This document shows positions 1 to 8,309 of a stretch of DNA of 64,000 bases, piece by piece. The notes beneath the pieces were generated by a model. That model made no database searches, was not told the origin of the DNA, and saw nothing but the letters and a program-made list of their open reading frames with translations. The position numbers and the translations under genes are program-made. Each line of letters begins with the position of its first letter. The first letter of the stretch is position 1. Source of the DNA: Altererythrobacter sp. Root672 (GTDB lineage: Bacteria; Pseudomonadota; Alphaproteobacteria; Sphingomonadales; Sphingomonadaceae); assembly GCF_001427865.1 (NCBI RefSeq), contig NZ_LMHH01000002.1, forward strand, positions 62,001 to 126,000. Direction: 5' to 3'.

Positions 1-441
1 CAGGGCCCGACCGATCGCCACCCGCCGTATCTCGCCGCCCGAGAGCGTGGCGGGCCAGCGGGTCAACAAATGGCCGATACCGAGGAACTCGACCACTTCC
101 TCCTGCCCGATCCAGCGGTCTGATTTAGGCGCCAGCCGCTCTCCATAAGTGAGGTTTGCGGCCACCCGCATGTGCGGGAACAGTCGCGCGTCCTGGAACA
201 CATAGCCGGCCCGGCGACGCTCGGGGCGCAGGTTCACTCCGGATCCGGCATCGAACAGCAGTTCTCCGGCAACCGCGATCCGCCCGCTCTCCGGCCGCCG
301 CAATCCGGCGATGCAGTTGAGCACAGTGGACTTGCCCGCCCCTGAGGGTCCGACGAGCGCGGTCAGCCGAGCCTCGGAGGCAAACGCCAGCTCAATGGTC
401 CGCTCGCCCACAGGGCAGCGCAGATCGACCTCAAAGGACAT
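1..441 (-). CDS. modC: Molybdate ABC transporter ATP-binding protein (3' end outside window)
   Basis: This is the nucleotide-binding subunit that powers molybdate uptake through ModB. About 147 codons are visible, reading leftwards off the window edge. The Walker A motif GPSGAGKS lies near residue 32 and the ABC signature LSGGE near residue 130, with a Q-loop (VFQDARLFPH) between them, so the protein is intact as far as it can be seen. The start is the ATG at 441, which overlaps the end of modB by 11 bases, as expected for a translationally coupled modABC operon. The C-terminal Walker B and the molybdate-binding domain usual for ModC lie outside the window, so the specific name rests on the operon context. 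Confidence 0.93.
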   Translation of the reverse strand, partial: MSFEVDLRCPVGERTIELAFASEARLTALVGPSGAGKSTVLNCIAGLRRPESGRIAVAGELLFDAGSGVNLRPERRRAGYVFQDARLFPHMRVAANLTYGERLAPKSDRWIGQEEVVEFLGIGHLLTRWPATLSGGEIRRVAIGRAL

Positions 442-1132
442 GGGCGCGGCCCCCACCCGAGCGCCGCACCAGCAGCTCGGAAATGACCAACGCTGCCAGC
501 GACAGCACCACCGAGATCAGCGAGAGCCGCGCCACCTGCAGCTCGGCACCCGGCAGTTGCAGCCCGCTATAGATCGCCAGCGGCAACGTGCGGGTCTGCC
601 CGGCGATGTTAGAAGCAAAGGTGATGGTCGCGCCGAACTCGCCCAGCGAGCGGGCAAAGCCGAGCATGGCCCCCGCGGCGATACCCGGTGCGCTGAGCGG
701 CAGGGTAATGCTCAGGAACGCCCGCCACGGGCTGGCCCCCAGTGTGCGGGCCGCATCGACCAGGCGCCGGTCTACCGCCTCGATCGACAGCCGCATCGCC
801 CGCACCATCAGCGGCAGCGCCATGACCGCCGCGGCCAGCGCCGCGCCACTCCAACGGAACACCAGCACCAGCCCGAACTGGCTCTCGAGCCACGCACCAA
901 TGGGGCCGTTGCGGCCGAACAGCACGAGCAGGATCCAGCCCGTCACCACCGGCGGGACCACCAACGGCAGGTGCACGACGGCGTCGAGCAAGATCCGCCC
1001 AGGAAAGCGCCTGCGCGCCAGCACCCAGGCAAGCGCGTAGGAAACCGGCAGCGTGATGGCCACGGCCACCAGGCTGACCTTGAGCGACAGGGTAACTACG
1101 CCCCATTCGGCGGGCGTGAGCCATTCACTCAT
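431..1132 (-). CDS. modB: Molybdate ABC transporter permease
   Basis: This inner-membrane permease forms the molybdate channel. The 233-residue length is normal for ModB. The protein has about five hydrophobic segments and a typical permease coupling loop with an EAA-like region (VDAARTLGASPWRAFLSITL) that docks onto ModC. It overlaps modA by 4 bases (ATGA) and modC by 11, so the three genes form one leftward operon in the order A, B, C. Nothing is unusual. Confidence 0.96.
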   Translation of the reverse strand: MSEWLTPAEWGVVTLSLKVSLVAVAITLPVSYALAWVLARRRFPGRILLDAVVHLPLVVPPVVTGWILLVLFGRNGPIGAWLESQFGLVLVFRWSGAALAAAVMALPLMVRAMRLSIEAVDRRLVDAARTLGASPWRAFLSITLPLSAPGIAAGAMLGFARSLGEFGATITFASNIAGQTRTLPLAIYSGLQLPGAELQVARLSLISVVLSLAALVISELLVRRSGGGRAHVL

Positions 1133-1893
1133 TCAGCGATACCGAACCCATGCGAAGCGAAGATCTTGCTCGCCTCGGCGGAGGAAAGGAACCCGAGGAA
1201 GGCCTTGCCTTCGGGATTGTCCGACTTGGCCAGGATCGCCGCTGGATAGCGGATCGGCGGATGGCTGCTCTCGGGAAACTCACGCACGACCTCGACCTTG
1301 TCCGATGCTTTCGCGTCGGTTGCGTAGACGATACCGAGCTGCGCTTCGCCCCGCTCCACCAGCGCCAGCGCCGCACGCACGTTCTCCGCCGGGACGACGT
1401 TGGTAGCTACCGCCTGCCACTCGCCGAGGCTCTCCAGGGCGGCCTTGGCATAGCGGCCGGCCGGAACCGCTTCGGGGTCAGCCAGCGCCAGCTTGCCCGC
1501 GCCCAGCGCATCGAGGCTGCGCACGGTTCCGCCCTTAGGGGCGATCAGCATGATGCGGTTGGTCAGCAGGGCGACCCGAGTGGCCGGCTGGATCAGATTC
1601 TTCCCGGCAAGATAGTCCATCCATTCCTGATCGGCCGAAATGAACACGTCCGCCGGAGCGCCTTGCTCTACCTGGCGAGCCAGGGCGGAGGAGCCCGCGA
1701 AGGACAGGATCGGCGCTGGGTGCCCTTGCGCTTCCCACGCCTTGGCCGCTGCCTCGAGCGATTCTTGAAGGCTTGCCGCCGCGAGCACGGTTGGCCCCTC
1801 GGTCGGCTCAGCCGGGCTCCCACAAGCCGCGAGCAGGGGCAGAAGGAGCGCCAGGCAAATCCAGCGCAGCGAGGCGGAAAGGGCCTTTGTCAT
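1129..1893 (-). CDS. modA: Molybdate ABC transporter substrate-binding lipoprotein
   Basis: This periplasmic binding protein captures molybdate (or tungstate) for ModBC. It begins with a lipoprotein signal ending in the lipobox LAAC, so it is probably membrane-anchored rather than free. The body has the family features of ModA: the LAAASLQESL start of the mature domain, FAGSSALARQ and APADVFISAD, which line the oxyanion pocket. I chose the ATG at 1893 (MTKALSAS), since it gives a clean signal peptide. An in-frame upstream start at 1923 would add ten residues. It is first in modABC. No ModE site is evident in the short upstream gap. Confidence 0.95.
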   Translation of the reverse strand: MTKALSASLRWICLALLLPLLAACGSPAEPTEGPTVLAAASLQESLEAAAKAWEAQGHPAPILSFAGSSALARQVEQGAPADVFISADQEWMDYLAGKNLIQPATRVALLTNRIMLIAPKGGTVRSLDALGAGKLALADPEAVPAGRYAKAALESLGEWQAVATNVVPAENVRAALALVERGEAQLGIVYATDAKASDKVEVVREFPESSHPPIRYPAAILAKSDNPEGKAFLGFLSSAEASKIFASHGFGIAE

Positions 1894-1941
1894 CGAGCCG
1901 CTGTATCGCCAGGGACATAGCACGTCCAGTGCGTGAAATGG

Positions 1942-3693
1942 TCAGTGCTCGGTGGAATTCGCGCTGACAGCGGCGTCTCGCAAGGGGCCTCTGCCGGCCC
2001 GCATGATGAATTCGCTCGGACGGCGCACCGGAATCCGCAACACGCAGCGGACGCCCGCCGGGTCGAACACCAGGTCCACCGGGTTCTTGAGCTCGTGCGC
2101 CACGATGCGCTCGATCAAGTCGGTGCCGAAACCCCGACCGCGTTTGTTAGTGACCGGAGGGCCGCCGCTCTCGCGCCATTCGATCCGCACGAGCGCGTCG
2201 GAAACGAGGTTCCAGTGCACCGACACTTTGCCACCCGACTTGCTGAGCGCGCCGTACTTGGCCGCATTGGTCGCCAGTTCGTGGGTGGCCAGGCCGAGTG
2301 ACAGCGCATCGTTGGGGGCGAGCGCAATATCCGGACCGAGCAACTCGATCTCGTGGTCGCCATCCTGCGCGTAAGGGAGCAACTCGGCCTCGACTACTGA
2401 GCGGATCGGGGTGGTGCCCCAATCCGACTTGGTCAGCAGGTCATGCGTGGCGGACAGCGCCCGGATGCGGCCGTCGAGGCCGTCGGCAAATTCGTCGAGG
2501 TTACCCGCCCGGCGCCGTGTCAGCGCGATGATCGACAGCACGTTGGCCAGCGTGTTCTTCACCCGGTGATTAAGCTCACGCGTCAGCGAGTTGCGGATCG
2601 ACGCCTGCTCTTCGAACCAGCGGAGCGAGGCCTCGTCCTCGATCGCCTGCTGGGTCAGCATGCGCACGAGCAGCATGAGAAGGCTCGCCACGAGCATGCC
2701 GAAGATCATCGTCACCATCGACAACCCGGAAAGGCCGCCACCGTAGGAAGCCGTGACCTGCAGGGTCCAGACATTGTCAGCGATCGAAAGCTCTTCCGCG
2801 ACCGTGTCCCCCTCCCCGGCCCCGCCGGTGATCGAGGCCATCAGGTTGTTGTCGCCGATGTCGCCGTCATAGAGCCTGACGGAGTAGCTCCCGCCGTCTT
2901 CCAGCTCGAGCGCGGACAAGAGGAACTCGCGCGCGTTGAAGGGACTGAAGATGTAGCCTTTGAGGCGCCTGCCGCCCGGTGCCGGCTCGAACACCGGCAT
3001 CACGATCAGGAAGCCCGGCTGTCCGGTGTCGAGATCCTGCCGCAGCACGATCCTTCCGGTCGCGGTCGGGCGTGCCGTTCGCTCGGCCTCCACTAGCGCA
3101 GCGCGCCTGATCGGCTCCGAGAACAAGTCGAAGCCGAGGGCCTGCCTGTTCCGTTCGGTGTCGGGCTGCAGGTAAGTCACGGGGACGGAGAAGGGCTGGC
3201 CTCCGGAAGGCCTTGGATAGAGCCGGACCGTGCCCGATCCCACTTCGGACATCATTTGGTCGAAAGCATCGATCTCGTCGGGCAGCACGACTTCGGCCCA
3301 GCCGATCCCTTCGGACCCGCGATAATCCTCGTCGAGCTGAAGCTCGCTGACAAACCGGCGGAAACCTGCCGCCGGCACCTCGTCAAGCGTGGCGAGGAGA
3401 GCGGCGCCGGCGCGCAAATAGGCGCTGCTGGCGTTGGAGCGACGTTCAAGGGCAGAGGCAACGGCAGCAGCGCGGCTGCGCAACTGGACAGCAGCGCGGG
3501 CGTCTTCACCCCGCTCGATGGCGAAGACGCTAAGGACAGTGATTGCGGCAATCAGGACGAAGATGGCGACCGGGACTGCCCGCGGGTAGCGGACAAGCCA
3601 GCGCTTGGTTCTGCTTCGCCCGCCGGTGGCCTGCTCCAATCTCGACTCCCCTGAGGCGGTTGTCTGCCGCCCGCTCCCCCATTGCACAGGCAT
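1942..3693 (-). CDS. CHASE-domain HWE/HisKA_2 sensor histidine kinase
   Basis: This is a membrane sensor kinase, probably feeding the general stress response. The start at 3693 is chosen because an AGGGGG ribosome site precedes it. After a transmembrane segment near residue 45 comes a periplasmic CHASE-type domain of about 260 residues, then a second membrane segment, then the kinase core. The phospho-acceptor motif ELNHRVKN puts the histidine near residue 376. The N-box HELATNAAKYGALS and the WRESGGP motif are diagnostic of HWE-type kinases, many of which phosphorylate the anti-anti-sigma regulator PhyR. It lies divergent to nepR-ecfG. PhyR itself is not in the window, so the partner is inferred. 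Confidence 0.88.
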   Translation of the reverse strand: MPVQWGSGRQTTASGESRLEQATGGRSRTKRWLVRYPRAVPVAIFVLIAAITVLSVFAIERGEDARAAVQLRSRAAAVASALERRSNASSAYLRAGAALLATLDEVPAAGFRRFVSELQLDEDYRGSEGIGWAEVVLPDEIDAFDQMMSEVGSGTVRLYPRPSGGQPFSVPVTYLQPDTERNRQALGFDLFSEPIRRAALVEAERTARPTATGRIVLRQDLDTGQPGFLIVMPVFEPAPGGRRLKGYIFSPFNAREFLLSALELEDGGSYSVRLYDGDIGDNNLMASITGGAGEGDTVAEELSIADNVWTLQVTASYGGGLSGLSMVTMIFGMLVASLLMLLVRMLTQQAIEDEASLRWFEEQASIRNSLTRELNHRVKNTLANVLSIIALTRRRAGNLDEFADGLDGRIRALSATHDLLTKSDWGTTPIRSVVEAELLPYAQDGDHEIELLGPDIALAPNDALSLGLATHELATNAAKYGALSKSGGKVSVHWNLVSDALVRIEWRESGGPPVTNKRGRGFGTDLIERIVAHELKNPVDLVFDPAGVRCVLRIPVRRPSEFIMRAGRGPLRDAAVSANSTEH

Positions 3694-3746
3694 CCCCCCT
3701 GTTGGTCCGGACCAACCAGAGAATTCGCGATCGGCCGTTACGAATG

Positions 3747-3771
3747 GGAACCGGATGCCCCCCCTTTCGTT
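3747..3771 (+). promoter_or_regulatory. EcfG (general stress sigma) promoter of nepR-ecfG
   Basis: The sequence GGAAC-N16-CGTT is an exact match to the known EcfG consensus. It lies about 100 bases before nepR, so the stress sigma factor probably activates its own operon. On the opposite strand the same segment reads GGAAC-N16-GGTT, a near match that could serve the divergent kinase gene. Confidence 0.8.
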
Positions 3772-3873
3772 CCGAACGAGCGCAACAACGCCGAAGCAGA
3801 TGCACACTTGCAACAGGGGTCGGTGTCAAGGCAATTGCAAGGACGCAACGTGGAGCTGGTGGAAGCATCGATA

Positions 3874-4047
3874 ATGGCTGGCGCTGACAGGACGGGGAAG
3901 CCTGTGAAAGGCAAGAAGCAGCATACAAGGAAGCAGGGGCCGGAATGGGCTTCCGGGCTCAAGCAACTCTACGACTCCGTGATCGAGGAACCTATCCCCG
4001 ACGCGTTCAAGGATTTGCTTGCCAGGCTTGACGACGGGAAACGATGA
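3874..4047 (+). CDS. nepR: Anti-sigma factor NepR
   Basis: NepR binds and holds EcfG inactive until phosphorylated PhyR pulls it away. The 57-residue product has the conserved family core GLKQLYDSVIEEPIP followed by FKDLLARLD, with a basic N-terminus. I chose the ATG at 3874: the longer open frame to the left contains the EcfG promoter, so it cannot all be coding. It overlaps ecfG by ATGA, so anti-sigma and sigma are made together. Confidence 0.93.
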   Translation: MAGADRTGKPVKGKKQHTRKQGPEWASGLKQLYDSVIEEPIPDAFKDLLARLDDGKR

Positions 4048-4670
4048 GCAACGAACAGCGTGTGACGCCAGAACGCAGCGCCGACGAAAAGCGCGCGTTC
4101 AAGCGCGACCTTACCGAGGTCGTCCCGCACCTGCGCGCGTTTGCTCGCGGCTTGTGCGGCCGGCCCGACATGGCCGACGACCTGGTGCAGGAAACCTTGC
4201 TCAAGGCTTGGGCCGCGCAGGACCGGTTCGAACCCGGCACCAGCATGCGGGCCTGGACCTTCGTCATCCTCCGCAACGCCTATCTCACCGACATGCGCCG
4301 CAACCGCTTTCGCGGGGAATATGACGAGACGGCAGCCGAGCGTATCCTCGTCGCGCCCGCCGCGCAGGAAGAACCGATCCACTTGTCCGATATGCACCGC
4401 GCCTTGCTGACCTTGCCGCCTGAACGGCGCGAGGCACTGCTGCTGGTCGGTGCCGGCGGCTTCTCTTACGAAGAGGCGGCGCAGATCTGCGGTTGCGCGG
4501 TCGGTACGATCAAGAGCCGTGTCGGCCGAGCGCGTGCGGCCCTGACGGTCATGATCGAGGAAGGCTCGATACCCGAGCGTTCGATCGACGACCCAGCCGC
4601 GCATCGCGCAATTTTGCAGGAACTTGACGATGTCGCGTCGGGCAAGGGGATTAGCATAGCGACCAAGTAG
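4044..4670 (+). CDS. ecfG: General stress response sigma factor, EcfG family
   Basis: This ECF sigma factor directs RNA polymerase to GGAAC/CGTT promoters under general stress. The 208 residues cover region 2 (HLRAFARGLCGRPDMADDLVQETLLKAW), which binds the -10 element, and region 4 (LPPERREALLLVGAGGFSYEEAAQICGCAVGTIKSRV, split here only by this description) with its helix-turn-helix. These are typical of the EcfG group. It is translationally coupled to nepR, and the self-activating promoter lies upstream at 3747. Confidence 0.95.
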   Translation: MSNEQRVTPERSADEKRAFKRDLTEVVPHLRAFARGLCGRPDMADDLVQETLLKAWAAQDRFEPGTSMRAWTFVILRNAYLTDMRRNRFRGEYDETAAERILVAPAAQEEPIHLSDMHRALLTLPPERREALLLVGAGGFSYEEAAQICGCAVGTIKSRVGRARAALTVMIEEGSIPERSIDDPAAHRAILQELDDVASGKGISIATK

Positions 4671-4691
4671 GGGGGATGCGGGGGCGCTGGG

Positions 4692-5861
4692 ATGACTGAT
4701 GGCACCGAGGCCGAAGAGGCCGATCCACGAAGCGGTGAAGCCACTCCGAGACGCAAGCGTTTGGCGTTCGCGGAAGAAGAACTGCGGCTGATCTCCGCGC
4801 TGGTCGTGCTGATCGCCATCGGGTTGTTCCTGGCGCTGCCGTTCGTGCTGTCGATCGGCTCGGTGGTATTCCTCCCGCTGGTCACGGCGATAATCCTGAC
4901 CATCATCCTCTCACCGATGGCGGACCGACTGGCACGCTTCGGTTTGCCCAACTTCCTGGCCTCGCTTCTGGCGCTGGCGCTCTTCCTCGTCATCGTATCC
5001 CTGGCGCTGACCGCAGTCCTGCGCCCGGCGCTGTCGATGTTCGACGACGTGCCCGCGATGGTCGACCGTATCGGAGAGCATTTCAACGCGCTGCAGGGGA
5101 ACCTCGCATGGATATCCCGGCTCAATGACAAAGTTGCCGGCCTGGTCGGATCGGCCGGCGGCCAGCGCGTCGTTCTGGCCGAGCCGACGATGCTCCAGCA
5201 GCTGGCCTTCGCGACCCCCACAGTAGTGCTCGAGGTCCTGCTTACGCTGCTGATGGCGTTCTTCATGATCGAAGCGCGGGTGCGCATGCGGCGGCGGCTA
5301 TTGCTCGACCGGCAAGAGTTCGGCGCGAGCCTGAAAGCCGCCCGAGTGATGCGCGACGTGCAGGACCGGGTGGCCGCCTACATCCTGACCGTTGGCCTCA
5401 TCAATCTCTGTGTCGGGGTCGTGGTGACGCTGGGCGCCTGGGCGCTGGGGATGGATTTCCCGGTCATGTGGGGCGGTCTGGCCGCGCTGCTCAACTTCCT
5501 GCCTTACGTCGGGCCCTTGGTCATGATCGGACTGCTGACCTTGTTCGGACTGGGGACGGCGGACAGTCCGTTCGTGGGCCTGGTCCCGGCAGCGGCCTAC
5601 CTCGGGCTGCACGCCACTGAATCCAACCTCCTGACACCCACGATCCTGGGCGCGCGGTTCACCATGAACCCGGTGCTGATCCTGCTCGCGCTCAGCTATT
5701 TCAGCTGGATCTGGGGGGTGACCGGGGCCTTGCTCTCAGTACCGATCCTGCTGACCGTGACCGCACTCATGGAGCACCTCGGCCGGCCCAACATCATCGG
5801 TTTTCTGTTCGGAGAGCCGCTCTTTGCGGCCAGTAAGCTCGAACCCAGGGAGCCTGAGTAG
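4692..5861 (+). CDS. AI-2E family transporter (membrane permease)
   Basis: This is a polytopic inner-membrane protein of 389 residues in the AI-2E/PerM family (PF01594). It has about seven to eight hydrophobic segments and the conserved late segment FLPYVGPLVMIG followed by NLLTPTILGARFTMNPV, which is the family hallmark. Family members export small molecules or, in some cases, act as Na+/H+ antiporters, so the substrate cannot be named. It begins 21 bases after ecfG on the same strand and may share the stress promoter. Confidence 0.88.
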   Translation: MTDGTEAEEADPRSGEATPRRKRLAFAEEELRLISALVVLIAIGLFLALPFVLSIGSVVFLPLVTAIILTIILSPMADRLARFGLPNFLASLLALALFLVIVSLALTAVLRPALSMFDDVPAMVDRIGEHFNALQGNLAWISRLNDKVAGLVGSAGGQRVVLAEPTMLQQLAFATPTVVLEVLLTLLMAFFMIEARVRMRRRLLLDRQEFGASLKAARVMRDVQDRVAAYILTVGLINLCVGVVVTLGAWALGMDFPVMWGGLAALLNFLPYVGPLVMIGLLTLFGLGTADSPFVGLVPAAAYLGLHATESNLLTPTILGARFTMNPVLILLALSYFSWIWGVTGALLSVPILLTVTALMEHLGRPNIIGFLFGEPLFAASKLEPREPE

Positions 5862-5863
5862 GT

Positions 5864-6226
5864 TCAGCGCCCGGATCGGCGGCTGAGCGCGACCACTGTC
5901 GGTCCCGGCTCGAAGGTGCGCACTTGGTCGATAACATCGTCATAAAGCGGCGTATCGAATTCGATCCCGACCGAACCATGGCGAGCCCAGCGGAGCTTCC
6001 CTGCAATGGGGCCGATCTCTCCCAGCCACAGCTGCAGCGGATCAGATTTGATCACCCCGATTGCGGAGCCACGCATCATGCAACCGAGTGTGTCGAGATC
6101 GGTCAGGAGCACCTCCTGGACCGAGCCGTCGCCAATCTGGCATTTCCCTTCGATTGTCAGGGAATTGCGCTCCCCCGACCGCGAAGTTTCGGGGTTGTTG
6201 ACGAGAGAAGCGCGCTTGGAAGCCAT
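5864..6226 (-). CDS. PilZ domain protein
   Basis: This 120-residue protein consists almost wholly of one PilZ-like beta-barrel domain, the usual receptor fold for cyclic di-GMP. An N-terminal basic stretch (MASKRAS and RSGERNSL) stands where the RxxxR motif is expected, and GSVGIEFDTPL fits the end of the second ligand motif. The N-terminal arginines do not match the canonical RxxxR spacing perfectly, so ligand binding is unproven. It converges on the AI-2E permease gene with only two bases between stop codons. Confidence 0.75.
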   Translation of the reverse strand: MASKRASLVNNPETSRSGERNSLTIEGKCQIGDGSVQEVLLTDLDTLGCMMRGSAIGVIKSDPLQLWLGEIGPIAGKLRWARHGSVGIEFDTPLYDDVIDQVRTFEPGPTVVALSRRSGR

Positions 6227-6272
6227 TGCCGGACGCTAAACGGCGATGATTAAGGTTTCCTTCCGGATCATG

Positions 6273-6309
6273 GTTGCTCCGGACCGGATTCCGTCCGGCC
6301 CGGAGCAAC
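6273..6309. terminator. Hairpin between PilZ gene and sodB
   Basis: GTTGCTCCGG and its exact complement CCGGAGCAAC flank a second internal pairing of CCGGA and TCCGG, forming a long GC-rich stem just after the sodB stop codon. There is no strong T-run, so it may be an RNA-stabilising stem as much as an intrinsic terminator. Confidence 0.6.
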
Positions 6310-6319
6310 TTGTCCGCTG

Positions 6320-6943
6320 TTAGGCGTAAGTCGGCGCCGGATAGCTCCAGGTCCCCTCGCGAGCGAGATTTTCCGCCGCGAAGTCCCAGTTGAGGTGCTT
6401 TTCGATCAATTCCTTGAGGTAGACCGGGCGCTGGTTCTGGTGATCGAGGTAATAGGCGTGTTCCCACACGTCGATCGTCAGCAGCGGACGGAAGCCCTGG
6501 TCGGCCAGCGTATCGCCGTCATGGGTTTCCTCGATCGAGAGCTTGCCGCCCTTTTCGGCGAGCCAGACCCAGCCGCTGGCGAAGTGGCCAACGCCGCGTT
6601 CGGCGAACTGCTTGTTGAAGTTCTCGAGCGACCCGAAGGCCTCATCGATCTTGGCCGCAAGGTCGCCGCTCGGTGCGCTCGCGTTCGGCGAGAGCGAATA
6701 CCAATAGAACCCGTGGTTCCAGCTCTGCGCTGCGTTGTTGAACAGGCCCTGGTTGGTGCCGCGGGCCTTGGCGATGACCGCTTCGAGCGAGGCGCCATCG
6801 AGGTCGGTCCCTTCGACGGCCGCGTTGGTCTTGTCGACATAGGCCTTGTGGTGCTTGCCATGATGGAAGCTCAGCGTCTCGGCGGAAATCGCCGGCGCGA
6901 GCGCTTCGCTGTCATAGGGCAACGGGATCAGTTCGAAGGCCAT
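6320..6943 (-). CDS. sodB: Superoxide dismutase, iron type
   Basis: The enzyme converts superoxide to oxygen and hydrogen peroxide in the cytoplasm. The 207-residue product shows the metal-ligand motifs in order: FHHGKHHKAYV near residue 27, NNAAQSWNHGFYWYSLSP near residue 67, and DVWEHAYYLDHQN near residue 157. The AAQSWNH context favours the iron form over manganese. The start at 6943 follows a good AGAGGA ribosome site. A longer frame upstream is not needed. A candidate EcfG promoter lies upstream at 6981-7005. Confidence 0.96.
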   Translation of the reverse strand: MAFELIPLPYDSEALAPAISAETLSFHHGKHHKAYVDKTNAAVEGTDLDGASLEAVIAKARGTNQGLFNNAAQSWNHGFYWYSLSPNASAPSGDLAAKIDEAFGSLENFNKQFAERGVGHFASGWVWLAEKGGKLSIEETHDGDTLADQGFRPLLTIDVWEHAYYLDHQNQRPVYLKELIEKHLNWDFAAENLAREGTWSYPAPTYA

Positions 6944-6980
6944 GGGAAATCGTCCTCTGATGGATTGGGTCTGGCCCCCT

Positions 6981-7005
6981 AACGCTCCATCCCGATTCAA
7001 GTTCG
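6981..7005 (-). promoter_or_regulatory. Candidate EcfG promoter of sodB
   Basis: Read on the minus strand this is CGAAC-N16-CGTT, one base off the general-stress consensus with the right spacing. It lies about 40 bases before the sodB start and overlaps the end of the neighbouring symporter gene. Confidence 0.45.
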
Positions 7006-8250
7006 CGTAGAAATGTTAGCCCGGCCCGAAGATGCGCTAGTCCGGTCGACTGTGGCGGTGACCGCCACGTCCATGGTGACATTTCCGAGCGTGCGCATGA
7101 TGTCGGGCAGCATCTCGACCGCCACCAGGATGGCCAGCGGCTCGATCGGAACGCCCATCGCCAAGGCGATCGGACCAATCGCCGTAATGAAGCTGATCGC
7201 GCCGGGCAGGCTGACCGATCCGATGGTCGTCACGAGGGCCACCGCGATGCCCGCCGCCAAGGCCGTCGGCGTCAGTACCACCCCCGTCAGCTTCGCCACA
7301 TAGATCGCGACACCCAGGTTCATCACCGGGCCCGTTGCGCGGAACAGGGCGACCGCAAGCGGGAGCACGAAGTCCGAAGTTGTCTCCCGCACGCCCAGTT
7401 GTCGGCACGACTGCAGCATGGCGGGGAGGCTCGCGAGCGAGCTCTGGGTCGAAATGGCCACGGCCAGCGACGGCGTCATCGCTCGGGCAAACCCGACAGG
7501 ACCGCGCTGGCCCGCAACGTTGCCCAGGACGAATCCGGCTGCCAACACCACGAAGCCCAGGCCGGACACGATCAGGATGTAGTGCCCCAATGCCGCGAAA
7601 GCCCCGGCCCCGCTGGCGAGCCCGACGCCCAGCGCCAAGGCGAAGACCCCGACGGGAGCAACGCGCAGGACCCAGCCGATGATGATGAGCATGGTCTGCC
7701 CGATTGCCTCGAACAGCCGCAGCATCACGTCCTTCTGGACCCCTTCGAGGCGGGAAATGGCCAGCCCCAGGGCGACGAAGAACACCACGAGCGGAAGCAT
7801 CGCCGTTTCGGCCGCAGCGGCGACCACATTGTCTGCGACGAGCGATTCTATGAATTCGCCGATCTTGGGTACCGGTTGGGCCGAAGCGCTTTCAACCGCC
7901 AGGGCGGCTTCGGCTTGCCCGGGAATGGGAAACGCCTCGAGCAAAGCGGGCGTGGCAAACGCAGCGAACAGCGTTCCGGCGAGGAGAATGACGAAAAACG
8001 TCAGCAGCGTCCGCCGCGCCACCGGACCGGCGCGCGCCGTCGCCACCATCTGGGTGATCCCGGTGACCAGCAGCGCAGCGACCAGCGGCACGATGGTCAT
8101 CTGCAAGGCGCGCAACCAGACTGAACCGACCGGGCCGGCAATAGCGCGGGCGGTGTCGCTCGCAGCGCTCCCGGAAAGCAGCCAGCCAAGAGCCAAGCCA
8201 GCTATCAGCGCCGCGAAAGTCCATCCAGCAGGCAGCTTGATCTGTGTCAC
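6997..8250 (-). CDS. Dicarboxylate/amino acid:cation symporter (DAACS family)
   Basis: This 417-residue inner-membrane protein imports acidic amino acids or C4-dicarboxylates with sodium or protons. About eight membrane segments are seen. The family's serine-rich reentrant loop appears as AISTQSSLASLPAML, and the second loop carries NLGVAIYVAKL. The start is a GTG at 8250. It is divergent from glmM. The substrate cannot be told from sequence alone. Confidence 0.88.
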   Translation of the reverse strand: MTQIKLPAGWTFAALIAGLALGWLLSGSAASDTARAIAGPVGSVWLRALQMTIVPLVAALLVTGITQMVATARAGPVARRTLLTFFVILLAGTLFAAFATPALLEAFPIPGQAEAALAVESASAQPVPKIGEFIESLVADNVVAAAAETAMLPLVVFFVALGLAISRLEGVQKDVMLRLFEAIGQTMLIIIGWVLRVAPVGVFALALGVGLASGAGAFAALGHYILIVSGLGFVVLAAGFVLGNVAGQRGPVGFARAMTPSLAVAISTQSSLASLPAMLQSCRQLGVRETTSDFVLPLAVALFRATGPVMNLGVAIYVAKLTGVVLTPTALAAGIAVALVTTIGSVSLPGAISFITAIGPIALAMGVPIEPLAILVAVEMLPDIMRTLGNVTMDVAVTATVDRTSASSGRANISTRT

Positions 8251-8309
8251 CGCTGCGTGACATTGCAGTCCGAAAGCGCCATGGCAATCGCCAGCAGCAC
8301 GAGGGTTGA

